From Cytobacillus horneckiae (GTDB taxonomy: Bacteria; Bacillota; Bacilli; Bacillales; Cytobacillaceae), in contig NZ_PISD01000033.1 of the NCBI RefSeq assembly GCF_002835735.1, positions 38,823 to 102,822 of the forward strand: DNA of 64,000 nt. Reading direction: 5' to 3'. The notes beneath the pieces were generated by a model that ran no database searches, was not told the origin of the DNA, and worked only from the letters and a program-made list of their open reading frames with translations. The position numbers were made by a program, and so were the translations under genes. Every line of letters starts with the position of its first letter. Positions within the stretch are counted from its first letter, which is position 1. Shown here in pieces: positions 51,098 through 59,670 of the stretch.

Positions 51098-51835
51098 CTA
51101 TGATTTTTTTGATTGAATTAATATAAATGGCGGCTTACGATATTCATTAATTAACTTTGGCAGTTTTTTAAGTCCCTCTTTAGTTGGTAACGGTTCCTCC
51201 ACCTTCTCAACAGTGAGACCATGCTCTGTTAGTACATTGATTAAGGTAGAAACGGTTCGGTGGTATTTTATGACGCCATCAACATACCAATGTTCCTTTC
51301 TTTGCCCCTCTTCTTGATAATTGTCAACTGGCCAATGCAGTATTTCTCCCTTGTCGCCCTTTACCCAGCCCTTCATTTCCTTTTGAGCTGTTGTAATTGG
51401 ATGCTCAGTTGTAAAGATCAATCGGCCACCTTCCTTTAACAATTTGGAGATTTTTGCTATTAACGCAAAATAATCAGCAATATAATGGATTGCTAAAGAG
51501 CTAATAACGAGATCAAATGATTCAGCTGGCAACTCAATATCTTCTATTGGCTGGCAAAGGTATTCTACCTTTTTATCGCTATTTTCCTCTTTTGCCCTTT
51601 CAATCATTTTTTCAGAAATATCTACTGCGATGACAGATACTGCTCCATTATCTGCGCAGTATTTCGATAAATCTCCCATTCCACATCCGAGATCAAGAAT
51701 CAGCATACCATTAATATCTCCAATTGCGGTTTTCATTGCTGGCTGTTCAAGAAAGTCATTATAAGTTAATCCACTCTCTCGCAACGAGGTATATTCTTTA
51801 AAAAAAGTTGGATTATCATAAATGTTTTGTTTCAT
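51098..51835 (-). CDS. Class I SAM-dependent methyltransferase
   Basis: 245-aa methyltransferase with motif I MLILDLGCGMGDLSKYCAD, acidic VIAVDISEKMIERA, motif II FDLVISSLAIHYI and LLKEGGRLIFTTEHP. It resembles the small-molecule/BioC-like group common in Bacillus. The start at 51835 is set by AGGAGG six bases upstream. Divergent from the ArsR gene with an operator in between, so the ArsR protein may also control it. Confidence 0.85.
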   Translation of the reverse strand: MKQNIYDNPTFFKEYTSLRESGLTYNDFLEQPAMKTAIGDINGMLILDLGCGMGDLSKYCADNGAVSVIAVDISEKMIERAKEENSDKKVEYLCQPIEDIELPAESFDLVISSLAIHYIADYFALIAKISKLLKEGGRLIFTTEHPITTAQKEMKGWVKGDKGEILHWPVDNYQEEGQRKEHWYVDGVIKYHRTVSTLINVLTEHGLTVEKVEEPLPTKEGLKKLPKLINEYRKPPFILIQSKKS

Positions 51836-51885
51836 TTTCATCCTCCTCGTCATACTATCATATCATTATTCAGAATTTTTTATCA

Positions 51886-51923
51886 AATATTCCTTTACAG
51901 GAATATTCCAATTAAGTTATATT
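51886..51923 (+). promoter_or_regulatory. ArsR promoter with operator over the -35 and leaderless start
   Basis: -35 TTTACA (51894-51899), 18-bp spacer, -10 TATATT (51918-51923), then the ATG at 51930, where transcription should begin. AATATTCC and GGAATATT flank the -35 as an 8-bp inverted repeat with a 6-bp spacer (51886-51907). No ribosome site lies before the ATG, so a leaderless mRNA is predicted. Confidence 0.65.
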
Positions 51924-51929
51924 TTATTT

Positions 51930-52199
51930 ATGAAGTCAATATTGAGTGCACTTGCAGAACAAAATCGCTTAAACATCGTTGAAATTTTGCGCAAAGGGCC
52001 ACACAATGTGGGTGAACTCGTCCAAGAAACTGGACTTCGGCAGCCTCAAATCTCAAAGCATTTGCGTGTATTAAGTGAAGCAGGTATTGTCCAGGTGAAG
52101 CCCATTGCCAATCGCAGGGTTTATGAACTAAGGAAGGAAGCGTTTGCTGAATTGGACCTTTGGCTAAACAGCTATATTCATATTTGGGAGGAAAGCTAA
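51930..52199 (+). CDS. ArsR-family winged-helix regulator
   Basis: 89-aa repressor. LSALAEQNRLNIVEILRKGP, then ELVQETGLRQPQISKHLRVL as recognition helix and AGIVQVKPIANRRVYELRKE as the wing. No metal-binding Cys pair, so it is of the non-metal ArsR kind that is often paired with an SRPBCC (AHSA1) gene, as here 76 bases downstream. The ATG at 51930 has no Shine-Dalgarno; the promoter position suggests a leaderless message. Confidence 0.88.
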   Translation: MKSILSALAEQNRLNIVEILRKGPHNVGELVQETGLRQPQISKHLRVLSEAGIVQVKPIANRRVYELRKEAFAELDLWLNSYIHIWEES

Positions 52200-52275
52200 G
52201 ATAGTCTGGATGTATATGATAAATAATTTAAAAGAAAGGATAAGAAAGAACAATAACTTGTAGGAGGAGAAAGGA

Positions 52276-52761
52276 ATGAACAAAACATTATCAAGAGTGG
52301 AAGGTAGAGATTTAATCATTGAGCGTATTTTTGACGCGCCTAGAGAGCTAGTATTTAAAGTATTTTCTGAATCGGAACATTTAGCAAAATGGTGGGGGCC
52401 AAGAGGATGGGAGACGACCAATTATAAACTGGATTTTTCTGAGAATGGCATTTGGCATTTTTGTATGCGTTCAAAGGAAGGTCATGAATCTTGGGGAAAA
52501 GCTACCTATAAAAAAATAAACGAACCTGAACGCATTGTTTATGTCGATTCCTTTTCAGACCAGCACGGGAATACAATTGATACCATGCCTGAAATGCTTG
52601 TTACCTTAACTTTTCAAGCGTTAGAAGAGAAAACAAATTTAATTTGCCGTACGCAATTTGTATCAGAGGAAGCACTGCAGAAAATTCTCGATATGGGTGT
52701 CGTCGCTGGTCTAACCGAGTCATGGGATTGTCTGGACGAACATCTTCAATCAATAAAGTAA
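52276..52761 (+). CDS. SRPBCC (AHSA1-like) domain protein
   Basis: 161-aa START-like protein of the AHSA1/YndB group: RDLIIERIFDAPRELVFKVF, KWWGPRGWETTNYKLDF and MRSKEGHESWGKATYKKI are the usual N-terminal half, and VTLTFQALEEKTNLIC the middle. The cavity could bind a hydrophobic ligand. TAGGAGGAG ribosome site. Follows the ArsR gene, the common arrangement for this family. Confidence 0.88.
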   Translation: MNKTLSRVEGRDLIIERIFDAPRELVFKVFSESEHLAKWWGPRGWETTNYKLDFSENGIWHFCMRSKEGHESWGKATYKKINEPERIVYVDSFSDQHGNTIDTMPEMLVTLTFQALEEKTNLICRTQFVSEEALQKILDMGVVAGLTESWDCLDEHLQSIK

Positions 52762-52840
52762 TCGTTTTTCATCCAGCACTTCATGCCTATTCATATCCCT
52801 CTCCCGTGTTTCATATGTTTAAAGCATGGGAGGGAAGAAT

Positions 52841-53449
52841 ATGAATACATCTTTATTGCCTGTTGGGATTCGTCCAAAACATATAAAAGAACAAAAGACC
52901 GACATTTTTGAGCCAGAAGTATATGCATGGGCGCCGCCTCAGTCTGTACTGCGAATGAATGAGAAAATTCATTCAACATTAAGAAAGCTGATGAAGGAGC
53001 AAGGCTATGGTCAGCCAGAAACATCATTAACTGGAGGATTTGATTTAAAGAATAACCAGAAAGGGATACTCAGTCTCACAATGACCATCTATTCTTACTC
53101 TGGCGGCGCACATGGCATTACTCTCGAACGAGGTTTAACATTTGATATATTTAGCGGTAAAACGTATCAACTGAGAGATTTGTTTAAAAATGGGAGCGAT
53201 TACACAACAAAAATCAACACGCTCATTGAAAAACAAATCGCTGAGCGCAGCTTAAAAGATGATTTGCTCGTTCCGTACCCTGGTATCACTTCAGATCAGC
53301 CTTTCTATGTAGCGGACAAAACTCTTGTGATATACTTTGACGTATATGCTCTGTTTCCATATGTATACGGAACCACCTATTTTCCGATATCAATTTATTC
53401 TTTGCAAGACATGATTAATGAAAATGGACCATTAGGAAAGCTGTTATAG
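52841..53449 (+). CDS. DUF3298 domain protein (PdaC/RsiV C-terminal-like)
   Basis: 202-aa protein of the DUF3298/DUF4163 type found as the extracellular part of PdaC and RsiV. SLTMTIYSYSGGAHGITLER is the diagnostic GGAHG segment, followed by GLTFDIFSGKTYQLRDLFKN and late LVIYFDVYALFPYVYGTTYF with the typical acidic/aromatic end. Unlike those proteins it has no signal peptide or membrane helix. Start at 52841 after GGGAGGGAAG. Function unknown. Confidence 0.8.
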   Translation: MNTSLLPVGIRPKHIKEQKTDIFEPEVYAWAPPQSVLRMNEKIHSTLRKLMKEQGYGQPETSLTGGFDLKNNQKGILSLTMTIYSYSGGAHGITLERGLTFDIFSGKTYQLRDLFKNGSDYTTKINTLIEKQIAERSLKDDLLVPYPGITSDQPFYVADKTLVIYFDVYALFPYVYGTTYFPISIYSLQDMINENGPLGKLL

Positions 53450-53518
53450 TGATACTCTTTTAGATTGAGAATCGATGTAAAACCTGCTCTCTTTCCGCCT
53501 ATTAAATCTAGAAATACA

Positions 53519-53713
53519 CTACTTCTTTACCCTCATACTTTTTTTATATAATTCTTTCCCGCAAAACATAATAAGGCCAACCAAAATACAAATATCCAAA
53601 TTGTGAATTGAAAATAAATGCGCAGTGTTTTGGCTTAATTCATAAATACGAATCACTATTCCGGCAATTGAACAAATCATTATTAATTTTAATAAATTCA
53701 CTGATTGCTCCAT
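53519..53713 (-). CDS. Small membrane protein, unknown
   Basis: 64-residue frame MEQSVNLLKLIMICSIAGIV with two hydrophobic segments (about 6-24 and 40-52) and a basic C-terminus (KELYKKSMRVKK). AGTGGGG upstream. Related two-helix proteins are common in Bacillaceae, but I cannot name a family. Confidence 0.5.
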   Translation of the reverse strand: MEQSVNLLKLIMICSIAGIVIRIYELSQNTAHLFSIHNLDICILVGLIMFCGKELYKKSMRVKK

Positions 53714-53912
53714 TTTCCCCACTCACTTTCATCAACATTTGATTTTCGAATTACAGCTTCTAACAGCAACTAAGACTTCCAATCTCAGTTAACTCAAGAC
53801 TAATTAAAAACGGTTTACTTTATAAACAACATTGATTACTACTTTTCACTGCGCTATATGAAGGCGAGTTAGTATAATCATTTTGTGATGAACACTTCGA
53901 TCCTCATGTTCA

Positions 53913-54372
53913 TCACTTCAATATTTTTTCATAGCTTGCAAACTCTCTGAAATATTCATCATGAAATAGGCCCGTTTTTTTAAAGCCAAACCTTTGATAC
54001 AAATGTTTGGCTTCATTATTATCCTCATACACTTTACTCACACTTAACTTTTCCCATCCTAATTCCTTTGGCCGATTAACTAACATTGCCAGCGCTTTTG
54101 TTCCATAGCCCTTCCAATAGTTATTTGAAAGAGTAGCGTCCCCTATTGATAACCATCTACTATTTTCATTTATTTCAATAATATATACTTCCCCCCCTTT
54201 AGTTTAGAGCTTCATCCATTCTCGAAAGGATGGTGCAGGTATATACAAGCCCACTGCTCCCTTCTGAAAAAAATAAACCTTCCTTATCCTGATACAACGG
54301 GGCAGTAATATCTATATCTTTTGGTATAGAAATTGAGCTCAAACGGAAACAATCTTCTGCTAAAATCCTCAC
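53913..54372 (-). pseudogene. GNAT acetyltransferase gene with one frameshift at a 7-G run
   Basis: GTG at 54372 with GGAGGTGG upstream opens a frame reading FRLSSISIPKDIDITAPLYQ and LFFSEGSSG, the front of an acetyltransferase. The back half, YIIEINENSRWLSIGDATLS, NNYWKGYGTKALAM and NNEAKHLYQRFGFKK, is in another frame. The switch falls near a run of seven G (minus strand, about 54199). Both halves match the same RimJ/L-like family in order. Either a real frameshift or a homopolymer reading error; if the latter, this is an intact gene of about 153 codons. Confidence 0.75.
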
Positions 54373-54537
54373 ATTCCACCTCCATTAAATTTTCACTATC
54401 CTTATTAGTACTCCACTCTCTTAACCATTAGCAGTTTTCGTATAAACAACGTTTTCTCTTTACAAGCCTCTTAAGAAATGCAAAAATGAATATATCTTAT
54501 TAGCAGGCTATCCCGCTTCAAATCGGAGGATGAATCT

Positions 54538-54954
54538 ATGATCGAGGAAGAGATTCGCGAGCTTCTTTATAAACTGACCGCGCAAATGCGCCGCAACTAC
54601 GCTGATTTACTGCGCGAGCTGGATTTATATGTTGGGCAGGATCAATTGCTCTGCCAACTTTGGAAGGAAGATGGTGTTACACAACTACAGCTTAGCGAAA
54701 AACTAAAATGCGAGCCTCCAACTGTAACAAATATGGTCAAAAAACTAGAAAGCCGTGGAATTTTAATGAGAAAACGTGATGAAAATGATCGGCGCATGAG
54801 CAGGGTTTATATTACAGACAAAGGCCGCGCTCTTTATGAGCCTGTTGTAAATATATGGTCTAACCAAACAGAAGCATTACTCCAAGGTTTCACCCCTGAA
54901 CAACGAGTAGTATTGAAAGAACAAATGGAAAAAATGTATGATAACCTCTCTTAA
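54538..54954 (+). CDS. MarR-family transcriptional regulator
   Basis: 138-aa winged-helix dimer. YVGQDQLLCQLWKEDGVTQL, then LSEKLKCEPPTVTNMVKKLE as recognition helix, and the wing RKRDENDRRMSRVYITDKGR with the conserved DxRxxxVxLT-type pattern. GGAGGATG upstream. No adjacent intact target gene; the decayed genes behind it may have been the target. Confidence 0.9.
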   Translation: MIEEEIRELLYKLTAQMRRNYADLLRELDLYVGQDQLLCQLWKEDGVTQLQLSEKLKCEPPTVTNMVKKLESRGILMRKRDENDRRMSRVYITDKGRALYEPVVNIWSNQTEALLQGFTPEQRVVLKEQMEKMYDNLS

Positions 54955-55051
54955 AATGAGTCTTTAGCGTTTAGTGAGGCATCAACCCGAACTTGAGCAT
55001 TTCACTTTCCATTGGCTGCTGATTATCTTCCGTAACATGGCTCATTTTAAA

Positions 55052-55439
55052 TTAAATGTTTTCATAGATTTCAATAAGCGTGCCTGCTGGATCTCTAAAT
55101 TGTGCCACTATAATACCCCAGCCGTCTTTTACTTTAGGCTCAGTAATAAAACTTAAATTCGGCCTATGCCTCTTCTACATTTTAGTGGCTTTAAACATAT
55201 GCGCTGCTTTATCAACAACTTAGCATGGTGCATACGATTCTTTAATCGCTTCCAACAGCTGCTGGTTTCTATCAGACATGCCAAACTTACAGCCACCCGA
55301 AACGAAATCTTCATTATTTGATGGCTTCCCTCCAAGCGACTTCAAACTGCAAATCACCGCGATAAAATATAAAACTTTCCTTATCATTTTCAACGAGCAA
55401 TCTTGTATGAGTAATTCCTAAATCAATCACTACTTCCAT
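55052..55439 (-). pseudogene. VOC/glyoxalase-family gene, heavily decayed
   Basis: Minus-strand pieces in two or three frames give a VOC protein in the right order: ITHTRLLVENDKESFIFYRG and QFEVAW, then SGGCKFGMSDRNQQLLEAIK, and finally FITEPKVKDGWGIIVAQFRD with PAGTLIEIYENI. Several stops and at least two frameshifts separate them. The end at 55052 is the natural stop. Ancestral function unknown. Confidence 0.7.
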
Positions 55440-55680
55440 ATTTTCCGTAAAAATTTGTATCGAATGGTTATTACCAAACTTGCTCAGCAATCTACTCTTT
55501 TAAATTTCTATAAAGGCTATACTATCCCTTCAAGCAATTTAACACTTTTTCTCGTACTCACCCATTGTAAAATCTAATAAAAATAACTCCTCAACGAGCT
55601 TCTACGCTTCCTCATCATAAAAACTATCATAAGTCGGCAAATACCCATCAATTGTTTATCCTCTCTAACCGTGACATGAA
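55440..55680 (-). pseudogene. Decayed coding remnant, family unknown
   Basis: Upstream of the VOC remnant the minus strand shows protein-like pieces broken by stops, such as LPTYDSFYDEEA and KLVEELFLLDFTMGEYEKKC. They suggest a second lost gene. The rest of the gap to 55791 holds no gene, only AGGAGG before the cysC start. Confidence 0.3.
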
Positions 55681-55791
55681 ATTCACGGAATTTTTTCAGT
55701 GAAAACGGGCGATGTCAATAGACAAGTATTCATTCTAATCATATGAATAATATGAATTCCTAAAAATTAATTTAGGTTAGGAGGCTTTATT

Positions 55792-56415
55792 TTGAACGAT
55801 GATGAAAGGAATATCGTCTGGCATCATTCAACTTTAAACAAACAAGACAGGCAAAATCTCCATCAGCATAAAAGTGTCATGATTTGGCTCACTGGCTTAT
55901 CCGGATCTGGAAAATCAACTATTGCCAATATGGTACAAAATTATTTGCATGAAAAAGGTATAAGTGTCTACCTATTAGATGGGGATAACCTGCGTCATGG
56001 AATCAATAAAAACTTATCCTTCAGTGAAGAAGATCGAAAGGAGAATATTAGAAGAACTGCTGAGATTGGCAAATTATTTGTTGATGCAGGGGTAGTTGTA
56101 CTAGCAGCACTAATCTCCCCATTTGATATTGATAGACAGCTTGCACGCAGTATATATAATAGCGATGAGTTTATAGAGGTTTTTATTGATTGTTCACTTG
56201 ATGTATGCGAAAACCGTGATCCAAAGGGGTTATATAAAAAAGCACGGGCAGGAAAGATTAAACAATTTACTGGAATAGATCAGGCATATGAAAAACCCGC
56301 CAACCCTGAGATTATCATTGAAACGGATAAATACTCCGTCGAAGAATCTGCAAATATACTTCTCTCCTTTTTAATCGACGAAATCAAAATAATGGAGGTG
56401 GGAAAAGATGATTAA
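55792..56415 (+). CDS. cysC: Adenylylsulfate (APS) kinase CysC
   Basis: 207-aa kinase making PAPS from APS and ATP in sulfate assimilation. Walker A is [17 protein letters not shown] (about residues 33-48), followed by [36 protein letters not shown] and the family's [20 protein letters not shown]. The start is TTG with AGGAGG seven bases upstream. It overlaps sat by eight bases, so both are coupled. cysH and a sulfate permease are not in the window. Confidence 0.95.
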   Translation: MNDDERNIVWHHSTLNKQDRQNLHQHKSVMIWLTGLSGSGKSTIANMVQNYLHEKGISVYLLDGDNLRHGINKNLSFSEEDRKENIRRTAEIGKLFVDAGVVVLAALISPFDIDRQLARSIYNSDEFIEVFIDCSLDVCENRDPKGLYKKARAGKIKQFTGIDQAYEKPANPEIIIETDKYSVEESANILLSFLIDEIKIMEVGKDD

Positions 56416-57550
56416 GTCCATCCCCCATGGAGGCAAACTAATTAATCGGGTGAATGATGATTTTGATTATTCAGCGATCACTGCTGAAATCAAGCTAGAT
56501 CTAACATCACTATCAGATTTGGAACTGATAGGCAATGGCGCATATAGCCCTTTAATAGGCTTTATGAATCAGGCAGAATATGAATCAGTAAAAAATGAGA
56601 TGAGACTCCTTAACGGCGTTATCTGGAGCATCCCCATTACTTTGCCAATTTTCCAAAAAGAAGCTAACCTATTGCAGTTAAACAGGCAGGCAAAACTAGT
56701 ATTTGACGATGAAGTTTACGGCGTCATAACAATCGAAGAAGTTTATAAACCGGATAAAACAGACGAAGCAAACAAAATTTATCAAACGAATGATCCACAT
56801 CACCCTGGAGTAAAAAAACTTTTCGAACGCGGAGAATTTTATGTCGCTGGTCCGATTTCTTTTATTAAAGCTGCCCCCAAAAATGAAGAGTTTCAATCGT
56901 ACTTCTTAACGCCCGAACAAACAAGAACAGCCATTGGCCATAAAGGATGGAAAACAGTTGTGGGTTTCCAAACGAGAAATCCTGTTCATCGGGCACACGA
57001 GTATATTCAAAAGACCGCATTGGAAACGGTAGATGGCCTTCTTCTCCACCCTCTTGTTGGTGAAACGAAATCAGATGATATTCCAGCAAATATCCGAATG
57101 AAAAGCTATCAAGCCTTACTAAGCAACTATTATCCCATTCAACGTGTACTCCTGTCTGCCTACCCTGCCACAATGAGATATGCCGGCCCGAAAGAAGCTA
57201 TTTTTCATGCGATTGTTAGAAAAAATTATGGCTGCACTCACTTTATTGTTGGAAGGGACCATGCAGGTGTAGGTGATTATTATGGAACATACGACGCTCA
57301 AAAAATATTTGAACAATTCAGCTATGCAGAGCTTGGGATTACGATATTGCCTTTTGAACATAGCTTTTATTGTATTAAATGTGACGGGATGGCCTCTAGC
57401 AAAACCTGCCCTCATGACAGCCAGAACCACCTTCATCTATCAGGTACAAAGGTACGAAAAATGTTAAAGGATGGCCAAACCCCGCCTAAACAATTTAGCC
57501 GTCCAGAAGTGATAGAAATATTAATAAATGAGATGAAGGAAAAGGACTAA
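56408..57550 (+). CDS. sat: Sulfate adenylyltransferase (ATP sulfurylase)
   Basis: 380-aa enzyme that activates sulfate to APS. The nucleotide-binding motif is [19 protein letters not shown], followed by [17 protein letters not shown], a zinc-site-like [18 protein letters not shown] with conserved Cys, and [18 protein letters not shown]. The N-terminal PUA-like part begins [11 protein letters not shown]. Length is normal for the monomeric/bacterial form. Second gene of the cysC-sat pair, closed by a terminator. Confidence 0.96.
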   Translation: MIKSIPHGGKLINRVNDDFDYSAITAEIKLDLTSLSDLELIGNGAYSPLIGFMNQAEYESVKNEMRLLNGVIWSIPITLPIFQKEANLLQLNRQAKLVFDDEVYGVITIEEVYKPDKTDEANKIYQTNDPHHPGVKKLFERGEFYVAGPISFIKAAPKNEEFQSYFLTPEQTRTAIGHKGWKTVVGFQTRNPVHRAHEYIQKTALETVDGLLLHPLVGETKSDDIPANIRMKSYQALLSNYYPIQRVLLSAYPATMRYAGPKEAIFHAIVRKNYGCTHFIVGRDHAGVGDYYGTYDAQKIFEQFSYAELGITILPFEHSFYCIKCDGMASSKTCPHDSQNHLHLSGTKVRKMLKDGQTPPKQFSRPEVIEILINEMKEKD

Positions 57551-57572
57551 ACAACACGGTTTAGTCCTTTCA
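57544..57572 (+). terminator. Terminator of cysC-sat
   Basis: GGACTAAAC / GTTTAGTCC 9-bp stem overlapping the stop of sat, short T tract. Confidence 0.8.
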
Positions 57573-57701
57573 GTGTGTATATAATTTAGCATGACGTGTC
57601 CGCTCGACAGCGTGGGAATTGAGAGATACCCTAATATAGAAATGAGCTTGGCTACTTCTCCCATAAATCCGCCGTCTTCTCTCCGATTTCTCCGGAACCG
57701 C

Positions 57702-58151
57702 TTAATCCTTTTCTTTCCCACACTCTCCCCTTCCAACAGGCAATTGGCCTTCTAATATATCATGCAATGTTGTCCTGTCTAAAATAAGTGCCACTTCTTC
57801 TCTAATCAATGCCCATAATGGCTTTAATAAACAGCCTTGGTCTTCAAGCGGACAATATTCATATGCGGTTATGCTTACACAGCTCATCGGTGCAAGCGGC
57901 CCTTCCAAATCTCTAATGACTTCGCCAATGACAATCTCTTTAGGATGATTCTTTAATAAGTATCCCCCATATACCCCCCTTTTGCTTTTAACATATCCGT
58001 GGCTTTTTAATAGCAAAAGAATTTGCTCTAAATATTGAATAGGCACCAATGTTTGATTAGAGATTTCCTTAATCGACGTGACAGAATTTTCGTTTTTCCC
58101 CAAGGTAATAAGAGCCCTTAAAGCATATTCCCCCTTACTGGATACCTTCAT
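57702..58151 (-). CDS. Rrf2-family regulator with three cysteines (possible Fe-S sensor)
   Basis: 149-aa Rrf2 protein. The HTH is MKVSSKGEYALRALITLGKN and ISNQTLVPIQYLEQILLLLK, the wing VKSKRGVYGGYLLKNHPKEI. Cys91, Cys100 and Cys107 (MSCVSITAYEYCPLEDQGC) sit where IscR, NsrR and RirA bind an iron-sulfur cluster, unlike CymR, so an Fe-S or redox/NO sensor is likely. It is divergent from the sulfite-exporter/cysteine-dioxygenase operon, its probable target, and next to cysC-sat. Confidence 0.85.
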   Translation of the reverse strand: MKVSSKGEYALRALITLGKNENSVTSIKEISNQTLVPIQYLEQILLLLKSHGYVKSKRGVYGGYLLKNHPKEIVIGEVIRDLEGPLAPMSCVSITAYEYCPLEDQGCLLKPLWALIREEVALILDRTTLHDILEGQLPVGRGECGKEKD

Positions 58152-58191
58152 TATGATCTCCTCCTGTTAAACAAGCTATTTTCTCTACTTA

Positions 58192-58213
58192 GAAAATATA
58201 CATAGGTATTTCC
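58192..58213. promoter_or_regulatory. Candidate Rrf2 operator
   Basis: GAAAATATAC and GGTATTTCC form an imperfect inverted repeat in the 170-bp gap between the Rrf2 gene and the TauE gene. Weak evidence by eye. Confidence 0.3.
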
Positions 58214-58321
58214 TCATTTTTTTCAATATCTATCACACTTGTACAACCTCATCATAAATTATGTTAGAAACTCGACAAATTTTATCAACATTCATTAGAT
58301 TTGTGATGGAGGAAAAGAATT

Positions 58322-59191
58322 ATGAGAAAATTAATTATTTTTGCCTTTATTGGTTTTTTAGCACAATTAATTGACGGCTCGTTAGGAATGGCTTATGGAG
58401 TGACTTCAACTAGTTTATTATTAACATTTGGGATTGCTCCTGCTGTCGCTTCAGCATCTGTTCACATGGCTGAAGTAGTCACGACCGCAGCTTCGGGAGT
58501 CGCACATATTAAGTTTGGCAATGTGGACAAACAAGCCGTGTACAGGCTGATTATCCCCGGATCAATCGGCGCTTTTGTTGGCGCATGCTTTTTAAGCAAT
58601 CTTCCCGGTGATGTTGTAAAGCCCTTTATCGCTACCTTTTTGCTGCTTCTTGGCATCTATGTTTTCCTTCGCTTTCTCTTAAACTTCCAGCCTGGAAAGC
58701 AAACAAATTCCCTCGGTCTCACACGGAAACAGTCTATTCCACTCGGATTAATTGCCGGTTTTGCCGATGCGACTGGCGGCGGCGGGTGGGGCCCGATTGC
58801 TACACCTGTTCTTTTATCCAAAAAAGGCGTTGAAGCTAGAAAGGTCATTGGCACAGTTGATACAAGCGAATTCGCTATCGCCGTATCTGCAAGCTTAGGA
58901 TTCTTTATCGCGTTAGGCTGGGAAGAGCTAAACTGGACATGGGTATTTGCTTTAATGATTGGCGGGGTGATCGCTGCTCCGATAGCTGCGTGGCTCGTTA
59001 AAGTGCTGCCTTCCTATTTACTTGGCGTTCTCGTGGGAGGATTTATCATACTCACAAATGCACGAACGATGCTTATAGAATGGAATACACCAGCTGGATT
59101 GATTCCATATATTTACGCCAGTATTTTTATCATCTGGTTTGCCGGCATCTTTTACGTTGTTTGGAAAAATAAATTGAAGAAGGGGAAGTGA
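58322..59191 (+). CDS. TauE/SafE family permease (sulfite exporter-like)
   Basis: 289-aa membrane protein with about eight helices. The N-terminal IGFLAQLIDGSLGMAYGVTS and the second-half repeat IAGFADATGGGGWGPIATPV are the two family signatures. TauE proteins export sulfite or sulfoacetate, or import organosulfur anions. It begins an operon with cysteine dioxygenase and a monooxygenase, so sulfite produced by cysteine oxidation is a natural substrate, inferred. ATG follows GGAGG. Confidence 0.9.
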   Translation: MRKLIIFAFIGFLAQLIDGSLGMAYGVTSTSLLLTFGIAPAVASASVHMAEVVTTAASGVAHIKFGNVDKQAVYRLIIPGSIGAFVGACFLSNLPGDVVKPFIATFLLLLGIYVFLRFLLNFQPGKQTNSLGLTRKQSIPLGLIAGFADATGGGGWGPIATPVLLSKKGVEARKVIGTVDTSEFAIAVSASLGFFIALGWEELNWTWVFALMIGGVIAAPIAAWLVKVLPSYLLGVLVGGFIILTNARTMLIEWNTPAGLIPYIYASIFIIWFAGIFYVVWKNKLKKGK

Positions 59192-59193
59192 CA

Positions 59194-59658
59194 ATGAATT
59201 TAATTGATAAATTAAACTCAGCTCTTCATTCAGCCAATATAAAAAACACTCAAGAGCTACACAAGGTGATACGTTCGCTGAATATTTCCTTAGACGAAGT
59301 TTCACCTTTTATAAAACAGCCTTCTGAACTTGAATACGGAAGAAATGTCATATTCAGTAATGATTATGCTGAGGTGATTATTGTTTATTTACCCAGCTTT
59401 GCCAAAACATTTATACATGATCATGGGTCATCTGCAGGCAGCTTATTTATCATCCAAGGAAAACTACTCAACATTCTTTATGATAAAACTGATGAAGGCA
59501 TCCAATTCAGCAAAACCGAAAGCTATGAGGAAAATGATGGTTTTCTCGTTCAAGGGGATACCATTCACATGATGTACAACCCTACACTTTCTCCTGTTAT
59601 TAGCTTTCATGTCTATACACCGCCATTGCAAAATAGCACTTCTTATCCATCAAATTAA
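59194..59658 (+). CDS. Cysteine dioxygenase (type I family)
   Basis: 154-aa non-heme iron enzyme oxidising cysteine to cysteine sulfinate. The iron triad appears as His75 and His77 (FIHDHGSSAGSLFIIQGK) and His125 (QGDTIHMMYNP); Arg50 for carboxylate binding is in YGRNVIF. The Cys of the mammalian Cys-Tyr crosslink is replaced by a small residue, as in B. subtilis YubC. ATG at 59194 lies two bases after the TauE stop and follows AAGGGGAAG, so it is part of that operon. Confidence 0.88.
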   Translation: MNLIDKLNSALHSANIKNTQELHKVIRSLNISLDEVSPFIKQPSELEYGRNVIFSNDYAEVIIVYLPSFAKTFIHDHGSSAGSLFIIQGKLLNILYDKTDEGIQFSKTESYEENDGFLVQGDTIHMMYNPTLSPVISFHVYTPPLQNSTSYPSN

Positions 59659-59670
59659 GGAGAGAAAACG

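Noticed and set aside
55681..55791. S-box or T-box leader before cysC
   Set aside because: No characteristic stem pattern or terminator was recognised in the 110 bases.
57521..57736. 71-codon minus-strand frame between sat and the Rrf2 gene
   Set aside because: Starts inside the end of the Rrf2 gene, overlaps the sat terminator and has no recognisable protein character.
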